Shown here: one piece after another, positions 35,156 to 44,732 of the stretch
Layout: each line of letters begins with the position of its first letter
How positions within the stretch are numbered: position 1 is the stretch's first letter
Origin: QKMZ01 sp012965515
GTDB taxonomy: Bacteria; Cyanobacteriota; Vampirovibrionia; Obscuribacterales; Obscuribacteraceae
NCBI GenBank assembly: GCA_937879965.1
Contig: CALFMP010000050.1
Location: 1 to 64,000, forward strand
Length of the DNA: 64,000 bases
Direction: 5' to 3'
The notes under the pieces: model-generated
Seen by the model: only the letters and a program-made list of their open reading frames with translations
Database searches by the model: none
What the model was told of the DNA's origin: nothing
Translations under genes and position numbers: made by a program

Positions 35156-35830
35156 CTAAACGTTTTCTACTTTGTATCCGATTCCGTGCACCGTACGAAT
35201 AAAGTTGTCTGCACCTGCTTCTTTCAGTTTCTTTCGAACTGCGCGCACGCACGTGTATATCGTCTCGCTGGAGGCCGTTGATTCAGACGACCAGACGCGT
35301 TCCAGAAGCGTCTCGGTGCTTACAACCTGCCCGACGTGTTTCATGAAGAACTCGAGCATGGCGAATTCTCTCGGCGCGAATTGAACTTCTTTCCCATTGA
35401 CAGAAATCGTGTGCCCGCCAACGTTGAGCTCGACAGGGCCAACCACAATAGAGTTCGTCGTAAACTGTGGAACCCGCCGAAGCAACGCGCGAATCCGCGC
35501 CGACAGCTCTTTGATGTCAAAAGGCTTGGTCAAATAATCGTCAGCGCCGGCATCCAGACCTTCCTCTTTCTCGGAAATCTTGCCCTTGCCGGTAAGCAGC
35601 AAAACGGGCGTTACACCGCCCGAGTTGCGAAACTCTTTCAGGACATCGACACCGTTGCGGTTCGGAAGCCCCCAATCGAGGACAATCAAATCGTACTTCA
35701 GCTGCGCGAGATAGTCGGACGCCTGCTGTCCATCGGCTATCAGCTCCACTGTGTGATGCTCGTGCTTAAGCCACTGGACAATACGGTCGCCCAAATCGAC
35801 GTCGTCTTCGACAAGCAGTATCTTCGCCAT
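35156..35830 (-). CDS. OmpR-family response regulator paired with the kinase at 33654
   Basis: 224 residues from ATG 35830 (MAKILLVEDD). Receiver with VEDD, phosphoacceptor in IVLDWGLPNRNG, TGK and TKPF; winged helix ending VHGIGYKVENV. The LDW-x-LP motif is shared with the orphan regulator at 28030. Regulator first, kinase second, same strand. Target genes are not evident. Confidence 0.93.
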   Translation of the reverse strand: MAKILLVEDDVDLGDRIVQWLKHEHHTVELIADGQQASDYLAQLKYDLIVLDWGLPNRNGVDVLKEFRNSGGVTPVLLLTGKGKISEKEEGLDAGADDYLTKPFDIKELSARIRALLRRVPQFTTNSIVVGPVELNVGGHTISVNGKEVQFAPREFAMLEFFMKHVGQVVSTETLLERVWSSESTASSETIYTCVRAVRKKLKEAGADNFIRTVHGIGYKVENV

Positions 35831-35902
35831 AAACCTGAAAAACCAATGAGCGCACACTATATTAGCACCGCCAGCAATGTTGGCGCGCCAGCGCCCTCTG
35901 TT

Positions 35903-35930
35903 GTAGGGGCGATGCCACGCATCGCCCGGC
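35903..35930. repeat. Palindromic repeat copy, GGGCGATGC type
   Basis: TGTAGGGGCGATGCCACGCA with TCGCCCGG, between the regulator and the divergent DUF2157 gene. Confidence 0.7.
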
Positions 35931-36081
35931 GTCGGCGCGCCGCCGACACATCACAAAGAGCACCAATAACACCTGGAGCCAACCCAAGCGGTTGGACAAG
36001 TGTTTGTTTCCAATTGCCTGGCTGGCGGCAGGCCCGTACCATGAAAGAGTACCGGCAGGTCGCACGACCAGGGCAGTCACG

Positions 36082-37338
36082 ATGTCAAAATTATCCGCAA
36101 AACATCAAAAAGTCGTCGCCGGTGAAATTGCTCGCTGGCAACAGGACGGCATGATCGAAGAGGACTTGGCGGTGAAGCTTACTTCGCTTTACCCGCTTCA
36201 TTCTGCACGCGTCAATGTCAGCCAAGCGCTGAGCGTCGTCGGCGCGGTTCTCGTCGGGCTCGGCGCAATTCTTTTTATGGCCGCAAACTGGCAGCAGATC
36301 CCAGCAATCGTCAAGCTCCTAGTCATACTCGGCGCAGTCAATCTGACCAACTACTTCGGCTGGAAACTCAAATTCGAACCTGGCAATCAGCCCAAAATGG
36401 GCGCAGCACTGCTATTGCTCGGCTCACTTTTCTACGGCGCCGCCATTTGGCTCGTCGCGCAGATCTTCAATCTCGAAGTCAACTTTTCCGGAGGCATCTT
36501 GCTCTGGGCGCTCGGCACCCTCGCCACGGCGCTTGCCACATCGACTCTGCCGCTCGGATGTCTGGCTGCAATCTTGGGAGGCATGTGGCTTTTTGCCAAC
36601 TACACATGGGACGCGCGCCAATTCTTGCCGTTTGTCCCAAGCCTGATCGCCTACCTTGGTACAGCGCTCGCACTTGCGTTCCATATGAAGAGCCGCGCTG
36701 TAACTTGGATAACGCTAGTCTTTAGCGGCGTCTGGATGTTATCCATTCTTGGCGCTTTCAACGCGGTTCCGCTGCTTCTCTTCGGACTTAGTGTCGTCGG
36801 CGCGTACTTCTTTGTACGCGAGAAACAACCGCTACTCGAACAACCGTTCCTCTACGTCGGCGAAATCAGCACCCTCGCTTCGCTACTGATTGCAACGGTC
36901 AGCAACTTTCGTTCCGCCGAATACATTCGTATGGCGGATCTCGGAACACTGCTTGCGATTTGTCTCACGATACTGGGTGTGGTGGCATGGCGTGTGCCGA
37001 AATTCAAAGAAGAAATGATTGTTTGCGCAGGTCTCGCGCTAGTTTGCAGCCTTGTTCTCGGTTCCGCGCCGGAACATTCACGGCTGATTGGCAATGTCGC
37101 GCTGCTGGCAGGAATTGGCGCATTTATCTACACCGGATTGATGCGCATACAATCAGCAGGCATGGTCAATGTCGCGCTCGTCTTCTTTGTCATCGACATC
37201 ATCGCGCGCTACTTTGATGTCTTCTACACGCTGATGAACAGATCGTTTTTCTTCGTCGTCGGAGGTGTCTTGCTGATGGTTGTGGGCGCAATCACTGAGA
37301 GAGGGCGCAGAACAATTTTGGAGGGGATGCACTCATGA
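36082..37338 (+). CDS. DUF2157 multi-spanning membrane protein
   Basis: 418 residues from ATG 36082 (MSKLSAKHQKVV). A cytoplasmic helical head (WQQDGMIEEDLAVKLTSLYP) is followed by about 12 hydrophobic helices; ALSVVGAVLVGLGAILFMAANWQ is typical of the DUF2157 family. Its stop overlaps the next start as ATGA, and the partner is a GDYxxLxY protein. This pair is a recurrent bacterial gene pair of unknown function in the membrane. Confidence 0.85.
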   Translation: MSKLSAKHQKVVAGEIARWQQDGMIEEDLAVKLTSLYPLHSARVNVSQALSVVGAVLVGLGAILFMAANWQQIPAIVKLLVILGAVNLTNYFGWKLKFEPGNQPKMGAALLLLGSLFYGAAIWLVAQIFNLEVNFSGGILLWALGTLATALATSTLPLGCLAAILGGMWLFANYTWDARQFLPFVPSLIAYLGTALALAFHMKSRAVTWITLVFSGVWMLSILGAFNAVPLLLFGLSVVGAYFFVREKQPLLEQPFLYVGEISTLASLLIATVSNFRSAEYIRMADLGTLLAICLTILGVVAWRVPKFKEEMIVCAGLALVCSLVLGSAPEHSRLIGNVALLAGIGAFIYTGLMRIQSAGMVNVALVFFVIDIIARYFDVFYTLMNRSFFFVVGGVLLMVVGAITERGRRTILEGMHS

Positions 37339-37859
37339 TCAACCGGAAGACCCTCTTCGCGACTGCTTGCGCCTTTCAAACATGCGCCGTCCTCTTCTTA
37401 GCAATACCACCAGCGCTCACGCTATCCAATGGAAAAACCATCACGGTTATGACGGAACCTGTTGATCCGCAAGACATGTTTCGCGGCGACTACATTCGCC
37501 TGGGCTATGGCTTTTCGCAGGTTCCATCCAAAGAAAAATTCGACTACAAGTCAAAAGTGTTTGTTCGCCTAAAGCAAGATGCCGACAAACAATGGAAACC
37601 AATTGGCGCATCCAATATCAAACCGGCACCAGCCCCGGACGAAGTGGTGCTTCTAGGCGAGTACGAGTGGAAGGACGACAATGACAGAGTTCGCGTACGC
37701 TACGGAATCGAACAAGTTTTTGTACCGGAAGGCAGAGGAAAAAACATCTCCAGCGCTGACAAGTTGGAAATCGAGCTGGCGGTGCCGGACAGCGGTCGCG
37801 CCGTCATCAAACGCGCGCAACTAGGGAACGATGTCCTCTACCAATGGAGATGGATTTAG
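37335..37859 (+). CDS. GDYxxLxY-domain membrane protein
   Basis: 174 residues. N-terminal helix (about 8-28) as signal anchor, then the family hallmark DMFRGDYIRLGY (47-58) and a beta-rich C-terminus. Usually found beside DUF2157 proteins, as here with a 4-nt overlap, so the two probably form a complex with this one facing the periplasm. Confidence 0.87.
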   Translation: MINRKTLFATACAFQTCAVLFLAIPPALTLSNGKTITVMTEPVDPQDMFRGDYIRLGYGFSQVPSKEKFDYKSKVFVRLKQDADKQWKPIGASNIKPAPAPDEVVLLGEYEWKDDNDRVRVRYGIEQVFVPEGRGKNISSADKLEIELAVPDSGRAVIKRAQLGNDVLYQWRWI

Positions 37860-38124
37860 TAGACGGATACCAGCGTGGGGGCGCCTTGCACGCGAATTTG
37901 AAATATGCGCTCCGGTCATTGCTGCGCGCCGCCATCCGCGCGCATGCGCTGCCTTTACAAATTCTTTGCACTACCGCAGAGCGCCTACATAATTGCTTAA
38001 CGCACAAGCGATTTACTGGGAGCATGACAGCAAGGCGGTGGGCAGCTTTGTGTCGTCCATTAGCGGCCAATGTTCAATAACAATCCAAAGACCAGCCACC
38101 TGGCACAATCGAGGTCTTGCCGCT

Positions 38125-39237
38125 ATGGCCTTATCGCAATCATTCAAAGCAACGCAAACGCAATCTATAAGACTCGCTGAGATGAACGCTGTTCCAAACA
38201 CAGAGGACTTACGCTACATGTTGACCGAAGCCACTATGCAGCGCAAGCCAGTAATTCTTCCGTTCAAAAACCCCGCTAACGGTCTGGGTTTCGTCGTAAA
38301 AGTTTCGCCTGCAATAGGCGAAGGCGGCCCGCGTTGGACATTCGAACGCATCAACGGTGACACGCCCAGCACTCTCTGGACCCGCGAAAGCCGCGAGGTC
38401 GCAATGATTCAAGGCAAGCTAGCAATTGACTCTATTTACAAAGGCGCTTGCAATGACGCACCAGAAGAAACAGTTACGCTGCATTCTCCGAGGCACTCCG
38501 GTAGTTTTCCTGTGATCTCAACAGCGTCACAGGAAAACGCGCCGGTAGACATCGGAGCGACTACCCTCGAAACGACGCCTCTGCCAACCCCTCAGTTCGG
38601 CTTCCTAGAACCGCCAAACTACAATTTAGAAGATTCGCAAAACTGGTTCTGCTCCTTCACCCCTCAAAAATCTGAAGCCAGCGCGCTGCCGCCTCCTGCG
38701 CAATTCGACGCGAGATTGCTCGGACAGGTGGTGGCAGCACTCACTGACCCGAGTACCTATCTGGCTACTTATGGGGCTTTCAGCTACTTTCTGCTGCGCC
38801 AATTTGCGCAATTTCAAATGACAGAAGGGGGTTTTGCTGTCGTCGTGTTCGAAATTACAATCAAGCAAAACGGTGTGGAGATGATGATTCCGAGAGAAAC
38901 GTTCAAGTGCATTGCAGAGCGAATCCGCTCGCTGATGTCGCCATTAGATGTCGCAGCGCACGTCAAAGATGGCGAATTCGCAGTGTTGTTGTGCTCCTCT
39001 GATAGCGCAGACGCCATGAGGTTCGCGCGCAGCTTGCACGAAACGATATCAAGCCAGTCGATCTTGCCTGAAGGTGTGGAAGCAGAAGAATCAATTGTCG
39101 TGGGCGCTGCCGCATTGCCGGAAACGTGTGAAGACCCCGGTGAACTTCTTGCCGCAGCGCGCGAAGCGAAAGAGGCAGCAATTCTTACGTCACAACCTTA
39201 TCTGCAATATGGTGCATCAAGTTCGAACATGGAATAG
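38125..39237 (+). CDS. Degenerate GGDEF-like protein
   Basis: 370 residues from ATG 38125 (MALSQSFKATQT), with GAGG 9 nt upstream. The N-terminal 200 residues are unrecognised. The C-terminal region follows the diguanylate-cyclase fold: FAVVVFEI, ERIRSLMSPLDVAAHVKDGEFAVLL, MRFARSLHETI, VVGAAALPETCEDPGELLAAAREAKEAA. The GG(D/E)EF signature is KDGEF and the metal-binding Asp region is altered, so it is probably catalytically dead and may act as a c-di-GMP or protein-binding domain. Confidence 0.6.
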   Translation: MALSQSFKATQTQSIRLAEMNAVPNTEDLRYMLTEATMQRKPVILPFKNPANGLGFVVKVSPAIGEGGPRWTFERINGDTPSTLWTRESREVAMIQGKLAIDSIYKGACNDAPEETVTLHSPRHSGSFPVISTASQENAPVDIGATTLETTPLPTPQFGFLEPPNYNLEDSQNWFCSFTPQKSEASALPPPAQFDARLLGQVVAALTDPSTYLATYGAFSYFLLRQFAQFQMTEGGFAVVVFEITIKQNGVEMMIPRETFKCIAERIRSLMSPLDVAAHVKDGEFAVLLCSSDSADAMRFARSLHETISSQSILPEGVEAEESIVVGAAALPETCEDPGELLAAAREAKEAAILTSQPYLQYGASSSNME

Positions 39238-39349
39238 CGCGAGCAGCTGAAACGAGTTCAACGAACTAAAGAAGTTCGTCCCCAGACGAAACTTGTGAGG
39301 GCGCCGCGCAGCGCCCTTACTTGTTGGAGCAGCGAATAAAGATCTCCGG

Positions 39350-39470
39350 CCGGGCGATGCATGGCATCCCCCCCACAAGAACCGGCGCATGCAATGCGCC
39401 CCCACAAGAACCGGCGCATGCAATGCGCCCCTACAAGAACCGGCGCATGCAATGCGCCCCGACAGCCTTT
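39350..39470. repeat. Array of palindromic repeats, three 29-bp tandem units
   Basis: A GGGCGATGC-type copy at about 39351-39375 is followed by three head-to-tail 29-bp units (39376-39404, 39405-39433, 39434-39462), each ACAAGAACCGGCGCATGCAA plus TGCGCCCC(N). The arms GGCGCATGC / GCATGCAATGCGCC make overlapping hairpins. It lies between convergent genes. Confidence 0.85.
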
Positions 39471-39476
39471 ACGCTT

Positions 39477-41477
39477 CTAGGGAGACTCGCTCACCAGAAG
39501 TGGTTCTGTCACCTCTGACGCCAGTTTCAATGTGACTTCAACTTCCAGCCCGCCGCCTTCGCGATTACGGACTTGCAATGTTCCGCCGCAGGCTTCGACA
39601 CAGCTTTTGACTATGGCAAGCCCGAGTCCAACGCCGCCAGTATCTCGACTGCGCGATTTCTCTGGACGAAAGAATGGCTCAGCAAGGTGTTTCAAAGCTT
39701 CTGCCGGAACACCCGGTCCGCGGTCTTGCATGATAATCGACACGTTGTTTCCGGCTACTGTAGCCATCACAGAGATTGGAGTACCATCCCCCGCGTAACG
39801 AACGCTGTTTCTCAAGACGTTGGAGAATGAGCGTTCAAGCAGCAATCTGTCACCAGTTACACACAAACCATCTGGAATTTCAATTTCCGCACGCTCCTTC
39901 AAACTGAGACGATCTCTAAGTTCAAAGAGCATCTCATCGATGTTTACGCTGACCAGATTTCTGGACTGTCCTTTAAGTTCGGCTTTCGAAAAGGCTATCA
40001 ATTCATTGATGAGGTGATTCATCTCTTCAACTTCTTCGCGGATATCATCGATTAGTGCTTTCTGATCCTTCGTGGATGACTCATCTAGAATCTCCAGCGC
40101 GACTTGAAGCCGAGCCAAAGGAGAAAACAGCTCATGCGAAATGTCAGCAAGGAAGCGCTTTTGTCCACCGACAAACCCGTTCAATCTTTCAGCCATGCTG
40201 TTGACCGCTTCCGATAGACGCCCAATTTCATCCTTGCGCCGGGTTACCAATCGAGTATCAAATTTGCCTTCCGCAATGCGCTCAGTCGCCAGTGTCAGAT
40301 CCGAAAGTGCTCTTGTTATGCGATAAATGAATGGCAGCCAGAAGATAATCGAAAGCAATGCAATCGCACCGCCGGCCATCGCCAGCACTTTAAAATCCAG
40401 CAGCAGACCGGTTTGCCAGATGTTATCGGTCGAGGCAAGCAGGACGGACGGGCCGGGACGTAAATAACTCTCACTCGCCAAATCAATTCGCGTACCAAAA
40501 TAAAAGTGATCGGGCTTCGTCGTATGGATCAGAAATCTTCCATGCGCGGGCATTGGAAGATGAGGAATGCGCATCACTTGCATGGACATGGGAGGCAGAG
40601 GAAACGGCATCCCGCTTGGTCCGCCAGGTGGCGCTCCAGGCATCGGAAACGGCTTTGCAGGGCGAAACGCACCGGCAGAAGGAAAAGACTTACCGGGCTC
40701 AAGCCGCTTACCAGGCTCGAACGGAATGGTCGGTTGCACGCCGAAGGTAACATCGGCAGGCCCTTCAAATGGCATAATATGCGGACTGCCTGGTGGCGAA
40801 GTCCGCAGAAAGAGCGTATCTCCACCAGAGAAAAGCATCTTTTGATGCTTGGTCGCATGGGGATAGATTCTCTCAATGCGCTTGGTAAATGTTCTCCAAC
40901 CAGGAAATACGCGCTTCTCAGCTGTGTTTTCATCGAAAGGCGTGACTTCAGAATAACCGCCTGCCAATGCGCGTCCAACGCCCTCATGAGAAAGTTCAGC
41001 TCCCGAACTTGGGCGACCCAAGCCCAACGCATATCCTTCACTTGCAGCCTTACCGCCTTTCTTGTCCAACCTTGTACCAACAACACCAGCAATCGCAAAG
41101 GGCGGAAAGGGTTTTCCATGCATGCCGAAGTGGGGGGGAAGCGGAATAGCGAATTGATCGAGCACGGATTCCGGCAAATCTATCTTGTCGCCAGCCACTT
41201 GCCGCCCATCCAAATCAAATACGCTGAACTTCACATGATAAAGTCCACCAAATAAATCCAAGACTTCATCCCACTTTTTCTCAGGCGACGAACGCAGCTG
41301 GTTGCTGACAGCATCGGCAACAGTGTCTACTTTATCGCCGAGTGGGCTCTGCATAAGCGCATCCCAACCAGCTCCAAATTGCGTATTGAAAACAATAAAC
41401 ACAACTGCGATAAGCGCAGACAGATAAAGAACCAGCAGCGCCAATGTTTCAACATACAGAGAATGAGCCAGTTTCAT
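39477..41477 (-). CDS. CpxA-like sensor histidine kinase with Met/Pro/Gly-rich sensor
   Basis: 666 residues. Helix 1 (about 9-30), a large outer domain (about 32-365), helix 2 (about 370-390), HAMP, HisKA with ISHELFSPL, HATPase_c with NVLRNSVRY, DRGPGVP and GVGLGLAI. The outer domain carries a low-complexity insert rich in Pro, Met, Gly and His (GMHGKPFPP; GMPFPLPPMSMQ; MRIPHLPMPAHG). Met/His-rich segments can bind Cu(I) or Ag(I), so metal sensing is a reasonable guess. Second gene of an operon; its start overlaps the regulator stop by 4 nt. Confidence 0.9.
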   Translation of the reverse strand: MKLAHSLYVETLALLVLYLSALIAVVFIVFNTQFGAGWDALMQSPLGDKVDTVADAVSNQLRSSPEKKWDEVLDLFGGLYHVKFSVFDLDGRQVAGDKIDLPESVLDQFAIPLPPHFGMHGKPFPPFAIAGVVGTRLDKKGGKAASEGYALGLGRPSSGAELSHEGVGRALAGGYSEVTPFDENTAEKRVFPGWRTFTKRIERIYPHATKHQKMLFSGGDTLFLRTSPPGSPHIMPFEGPADVTFGVQPTIPFEPGKRLEPGKSFPSAGAFRPAKPFPMPGAPPGGPSGMPFPLPPMSMQVMRIPHLPMPAHGRFLIHTTKPDHFYFGTRIDLASESYLRPGPSVLLASTDNIWQTGLLLDFKVLAMAGGAIALLSIIFWLPFIYRITRALSDLTLATERIAEGKFDTRLVTRRKDEIGRLSEAVNSMAERLNGFVGGQKRFLADISHELFSPLARLQVALEILDESSTKDQKALIDDIREEVEEMNHLINELIAFSKAELKGQSRNLVSVNIDEMLFELRDRLSLKERAEIEIPDGLCVTGDRLLLERSFSNVLRNSVRYAGDGTPISVMATVAGNNVSIIMQDRGPGVPAEALKHLAEPFFRPEKSRSRDTGGVGLGLAIVKSCVEACGGTLQVRNREGGGLEVEVTLKLASEVTEPLLVSESP

Positions 41478-42304
41478 CGCCCCTTCTCCTGAGGCGGAAT
41501 CAACATGTAGCCGACAGACCTGACCGTGCGAATAAACTTAGGGCTCTTAGGATCATCACCCAGCTTGCGTCTTAAAGCAGATACATGAACATCTATCGAC
41601 CGATCGAAGACATCGTAATTCCGATCGCGAATTTCATTGAGCAACTGTTCGCGACTTTTGATGCGCCCTGCCGCCTGCGCAAGCACAACCAATAAATGGT
41701 ATTCAACAGGAGTCAGGGATAATGTCTCACCGTTGAGTTTAGCTGTATGAGCGGCTTGCGATATCGTCAAACCTCCCACGACAATCTCTTCATCTTCGTC
41801 ATGTGACTCCGGAGCAACTCTTCCGGTGCGCCTTAAAACAGCCTTGAGCCGTGCGAGAAGTTCGCGCGGAGAATAAGACTTCGGCAGATAATCATCCGCG
41901 CCAATCTCCAAACCAACGATTCTGTCAGTTTCATCACCAAGCGCAGTCAACATCAATACCGGCACATTTGATGTTTCTCTTATCCGCCGCAAAATTTCAA
42001 AGCCGTCCATCTGCGGCAACATCACATCAAGGATTACCGCATCCCAACTGCCCTCCATCATCATCTTCAACGCAGTCTTTCCTTCATGCGCGAAGCTAAC
42101 GACATAACCGTAGCGATGCAAGTAGTCGCTAATCAAACGACAAAACTTGATGTCATCATCTACAAGCAGCAAATTCTGGCGAGGCGTCGTATCCTCCGAA
42201 GGAAGCTGCGTTTCCGGTTCATTCATAACTTTTGCGTTCAAATCCAAAGCCATATTGGCGTCGTTCAATTCAATCACATGCGGCAAGGGAAGTGGTGAGC
42301 CCAC
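41474..42304 (-). CDS. OmpR/CpxR-type response regulator
   Basis: Up to 276 residues from GTG 42304; ATG 42253 or 42226 are shorter alternatives and the first 40 residues are not conserved-looking. Receiver: LLVDDD, phosphoacceptor in AVILDVMLPQMDG, LTA and LPKSYSPREL (Lys present). Winged helix ends VRSVGYMLIPP. Unlike the other two regulators here it has the common LDVMLP motif, so this pair belongs to a different subgroup. Regulator first, kinase second, ATGA overlap. Confidence 0.9.
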   Translation of the reverse strand: MGSPLPLPHVIELNDANMALDLNAKVMNEPETQLPSEDTTPRQNLLLVDDDIKFCRLISDYLHRYGYVVSFAHEGKTALKMMMEGSWDAVILDVMLPQMDGFEILRRIRETSNVPVLMLTALGDETDRIVGLEIGADDYLPKSYSPRELLARLKAVLRRTGRVAPESHDEDEEIVVGGLTISQAAHTAKLNGETLSLTPVEYHLLVVLAQAAGRIKSREQLLNEIRDRNYDVFDRSIDVHVSALRRKLGDDPKSPKFIRTVRSVGYMLIPPQEKGR

Positions 42305-42514
42305 TTTAGTCTTTTAATTCTCTCTTTAATACGTAAAGGAATTGTGTGGAAGTCTCCACATTTATAAAGCCAATACAAACCATCCTTCATAAGTCGCCGG
42401 AAGGCGTGAAACCCGGCAAGCCCACGGGCATGGGAAAAACCGCCCCTCCCTTTCACACTTACTTCATGCTCGCCTGGTTACGCTAGGGCATCTTCTCTCT
42501 CCGAGGACCCCACG

Positions 42515-43768
42515 ATGCTAAAAAACGAAGTCGGTAACGACGGCGCGGCTCCCGCTATGGAAAGTCAAACGCGCAACGAGAACCTCATCAATGAATTCAG
42601 CAGCGCACTCTCTGATTCAACCGCTCTGAAAGTGGCAGCCGGAACAGCTGCACTCGCTGCCGGTACTATCGCAACAGTGGCAGCCATAAAGTATTTAAAA
42701 CCAGCCATGGAAGTAGGAAAGGCCGTAGGCGCAGTGGCTGATGACGGAGCCTTCGCAGGAGTCAGGACTGCGGCAAAAACAGTAGATCTAACAAAACTTC
42801 CCACCGGACCTCGTGATTCAGCTGCCTTCACAAGAATTCAAGCAGCGGCCAAAGGGGACCTGAGCAAGGTTGCAAATACAAATCCTAGTGAAACCGGTGC
42901 TCTCGCAGCCGAGAATGGGGGTAGCCTCCTCACCTCGACAGACCAACTTGCTGAATTGGGTATTCCAATAAGCGCTGCCACGCGTGACGCCGCCGCAAAA
43001 TCACTTAGTCTATCGACTGAAGCACTCGTGAAAAATGGCATCCCGATAAACGCCTCGACGCGCGCCGCCGCTGCCGCCGAGCGCATGACACCAGCAACCG
43101 ACGCTATCTTAAAAAATTCCATTCCGATCTCGAAGTCCACAAGAACGGCAGATGGAGTTACGGACTTTGATCCAAATGTCGTCAGAGAAGGATTGAAAGG
43201 AGTGGGTATCGATGCAGCTGATGTTCTGAAAGGATATCCAAACGCCTATGGGAACGTGTTCAGCAACGGTATAGCACACATCGACGATGCGTCAATTCTG
43301 GCGCATGAAGTCGCGCATAGAAGTGGAAATTCCAGCCCATCAGTTGCATATCTTCAACAGTTGAAAGATATCAGAGCAATGGACTTCGGCGGGGGGCTGT
43401 TCAAGAACGGAAAACCAATGACTGAGCGCCTCGGGTTCAAAGAAGTTGATCCAAAACTGCCGATGTTTCCCACTATGGATGATCTCGTTAAGTTGATGCC
43501 GGAATCTGGACCAAATATGAGCAAAGTGGTGATGAATCTTGACGGTGCGCCTCGTGCGGTTTCAGTTAGTGATGCAATAACAATACTTGGTGAAAGATCA
43601 GCATTACATATTCAATCAAATCCAACAGCTGCAGCGAAGGCGCTTGCCGAGCGAATGCCGAAGCCAGCCCCCGAGTCCGATGTCACCGCCTTGGCAGCGA
43701 AAATGACGCCGCGCCTTGATCCGGCGACAGTCAACGAAGCGATTGCCAAAACGACCAAGGGCGTATAA
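42515..43768 (+). CDS. HExxH-containing protein with repeated GIPI units
   Basis: 417 residues. N-terminal polar segment beginning MLKNEVGND, one hydrophobic stretch (38-60), then three related units of about 27 residues (STDQLAELGIPISAATR; STEALVKNGIPINASTR; ATDAILKNSIPISKSTR). A HEVAH motif (264-268) in DASILAHEVAHRSG fits the zincin HExxH pattern with a preceding helix. A third zinc ligand is not obvious. It may be a membrane-associated metalloprotease or a repeat protein with a chance match. The next gene begins with a similar N-terminus. Confidence 0.6.
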   Translation: MLKNEVGNDGAAPAMESQTRNENLINEFSSALSDSTALKVAAGTAALAAGTIATVAAIKYLKPAMEVGKAVGAVADDGAFAGVRTAAKTVDLTKLPTGPRDSAAFTRIQAAAKGDLSKVANTNPSETGALAAENGGSLLTSTDQLAELGIPISAATRDAAAKSLSLSTEALVKNGIPINASTRAAAAAERMTPATDAILKNSIPISKSTRTADGVTDFDPNVVREGLKGVGIDAADVLKGYPNAYGNVFSNGIAHIDDASILAHEVAHRSGNSSPSVAYLQQLKDIRAMDFGGGLFKNGKPMTERLGFKEVDPKLPMFPTMDDLVKLMPESGPNMSKVVMNLDGAPRAVSVSDAITILGERSALHIQSNPTAAAKALAERMPKPAPESDVTALAAKMTPRLDPATVNEAIAKTTKGV

Positions 43769-43860
43769 CTCTTTGCCGAATTTGTGCCGCACTTAACGCT
43801 GCATCAACGCTGTCAGTTTCACAATAGGGAACGACCCCAGACTCTGTTGAGGAAACAAAG

Positions 43861-44268
43861 ATGCTACGAAGTGAAATCGGCAATGGCGAAAGCGACACCA
43901 AAACCAACAAAGCAAATGGCAGTGACAATGCGGCTTTAGACTTAGAGAAGCCGTCGGCCGGCAACGGTCTGAGTAGAGAATTTGCCGACACGATCATGTC
44001 GCAAGTGACGCCATCATCCGGACCGAAAGAGTCGGAGCGCGCGGCAGTAGAAGCAGCCGGTTCAAGCCATGGAGAACGAGCAAAGGCTACAGAAGAGAAG
44101 AACTTAGCTACGGCAGAAGGTGAAGCAAGACGTTCGCCGACTGCCGCTGGCGAAAGAGCAAATGGTGCGGAAAGGAAAACCACCGACGCGCTCACGGGCT
44201 CTGGAAGAGCGCCTATCAGCGACGCATTTCCATCGGGTACGCAACTTCTCAATCAACTGAAAGTTTAA
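43861..44268 (+). CDS. Disordered hypothetical protein
   Basis: 135 residues, Ala/Glu/Ser/Gly-rich and probably unfolded. Its start MLRSEIGNGES mirrors MLKNEVGNDGA of the preceding gene (ML-basic-x-E-(V/I)-GN), suggesting a shared N-terminal tag. GAGG lies about 9 nt before ATG. Separated by 92 bp from the HExxH gene. No function recognised. Confidence 0.5.
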   Translation: MLRSEIGNGESDTKTNKANGSDNAALDLEKPSAGNGLSREFADTIMSQVTPSSGPKESERAAVEAAGSSHGERAKATEEKNLATAEGEARRSPTAAGERANGAERKTTDALTGSGRAPISDAFPSGTQLLNQLKV

Positions 44269-44337
44269 ATTCTGCCACTAGAGCGCCAATTTTCGAACGT
44301 CTTATACTAGTGCTCCGTCATCTTAAGGAGCACTAGT

Positions 44338-44703
44338 ATGCCCACTCTCCACTACTTTCTGTTTGTTTTGATTGGACTAACTGCAGGAGTCTTATCCGGG
44401 ATGTTCGGCATTGGCGGCGGACTTATTATGGTGCCGGCAATGGGTTTCATGGGCATCGACTTCAAAACAGCGACAGGAACTTCTCTCGCGGCACAGCTAC
44501 TGCCTTTTTCGATACTGGGAGTGATTCAGTATTACAAAAACGGCGACGTCATCATTCCCGGCGCGCTGCTTCTCGTTTGCGGCTTGTTTGTCGGTGCATT
44601 TTTTGGTGCGAAACTTACAATCTCGCTGCCAGACATTGTCGTCAAACGCGCGTTCGGCATTTTTTGCCTGATCATCTCCGCAAAGTATCTCTTGGCTCGC
44701 TGA
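44338..44703 (+). CDS. TauE/SafE-family half-size membrane protein
   Basis: 121 residues with AAGGAG 7 nt before ATG. Four hydrophobic helices and the hallmark GLTAGVLSGMFGIGGGLIMVPA, followed by TATGTSLAAQLLP, match the first half of TauE/SafE sulfite/organosulfonate permeases. Half-size forms are known and would work as dimers. Substrate unknown. Confidence 0.88.
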   Translation: MPTLHYFLFVLIGLTAGVLSGMFGIGGGLIMVPAMGFMGIDFKTATGTSLAAQLLPFSILGVIQYYKNGDVIIPGALLLVCGLFVGAFFGAKLTISLPDIVVKRAFGIFCLIISAKYLLAR

Positions 44704-44732
44704 AAATCAGAGATTCTAAACCGTCTGCGGTA

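Noticed and set aside
39376..39462. CRISPR array
   Set aside because: The three 29-bp units are contiguous with no spacers; each is itself palindromic. It is a tandem repeat, not CRISPR.
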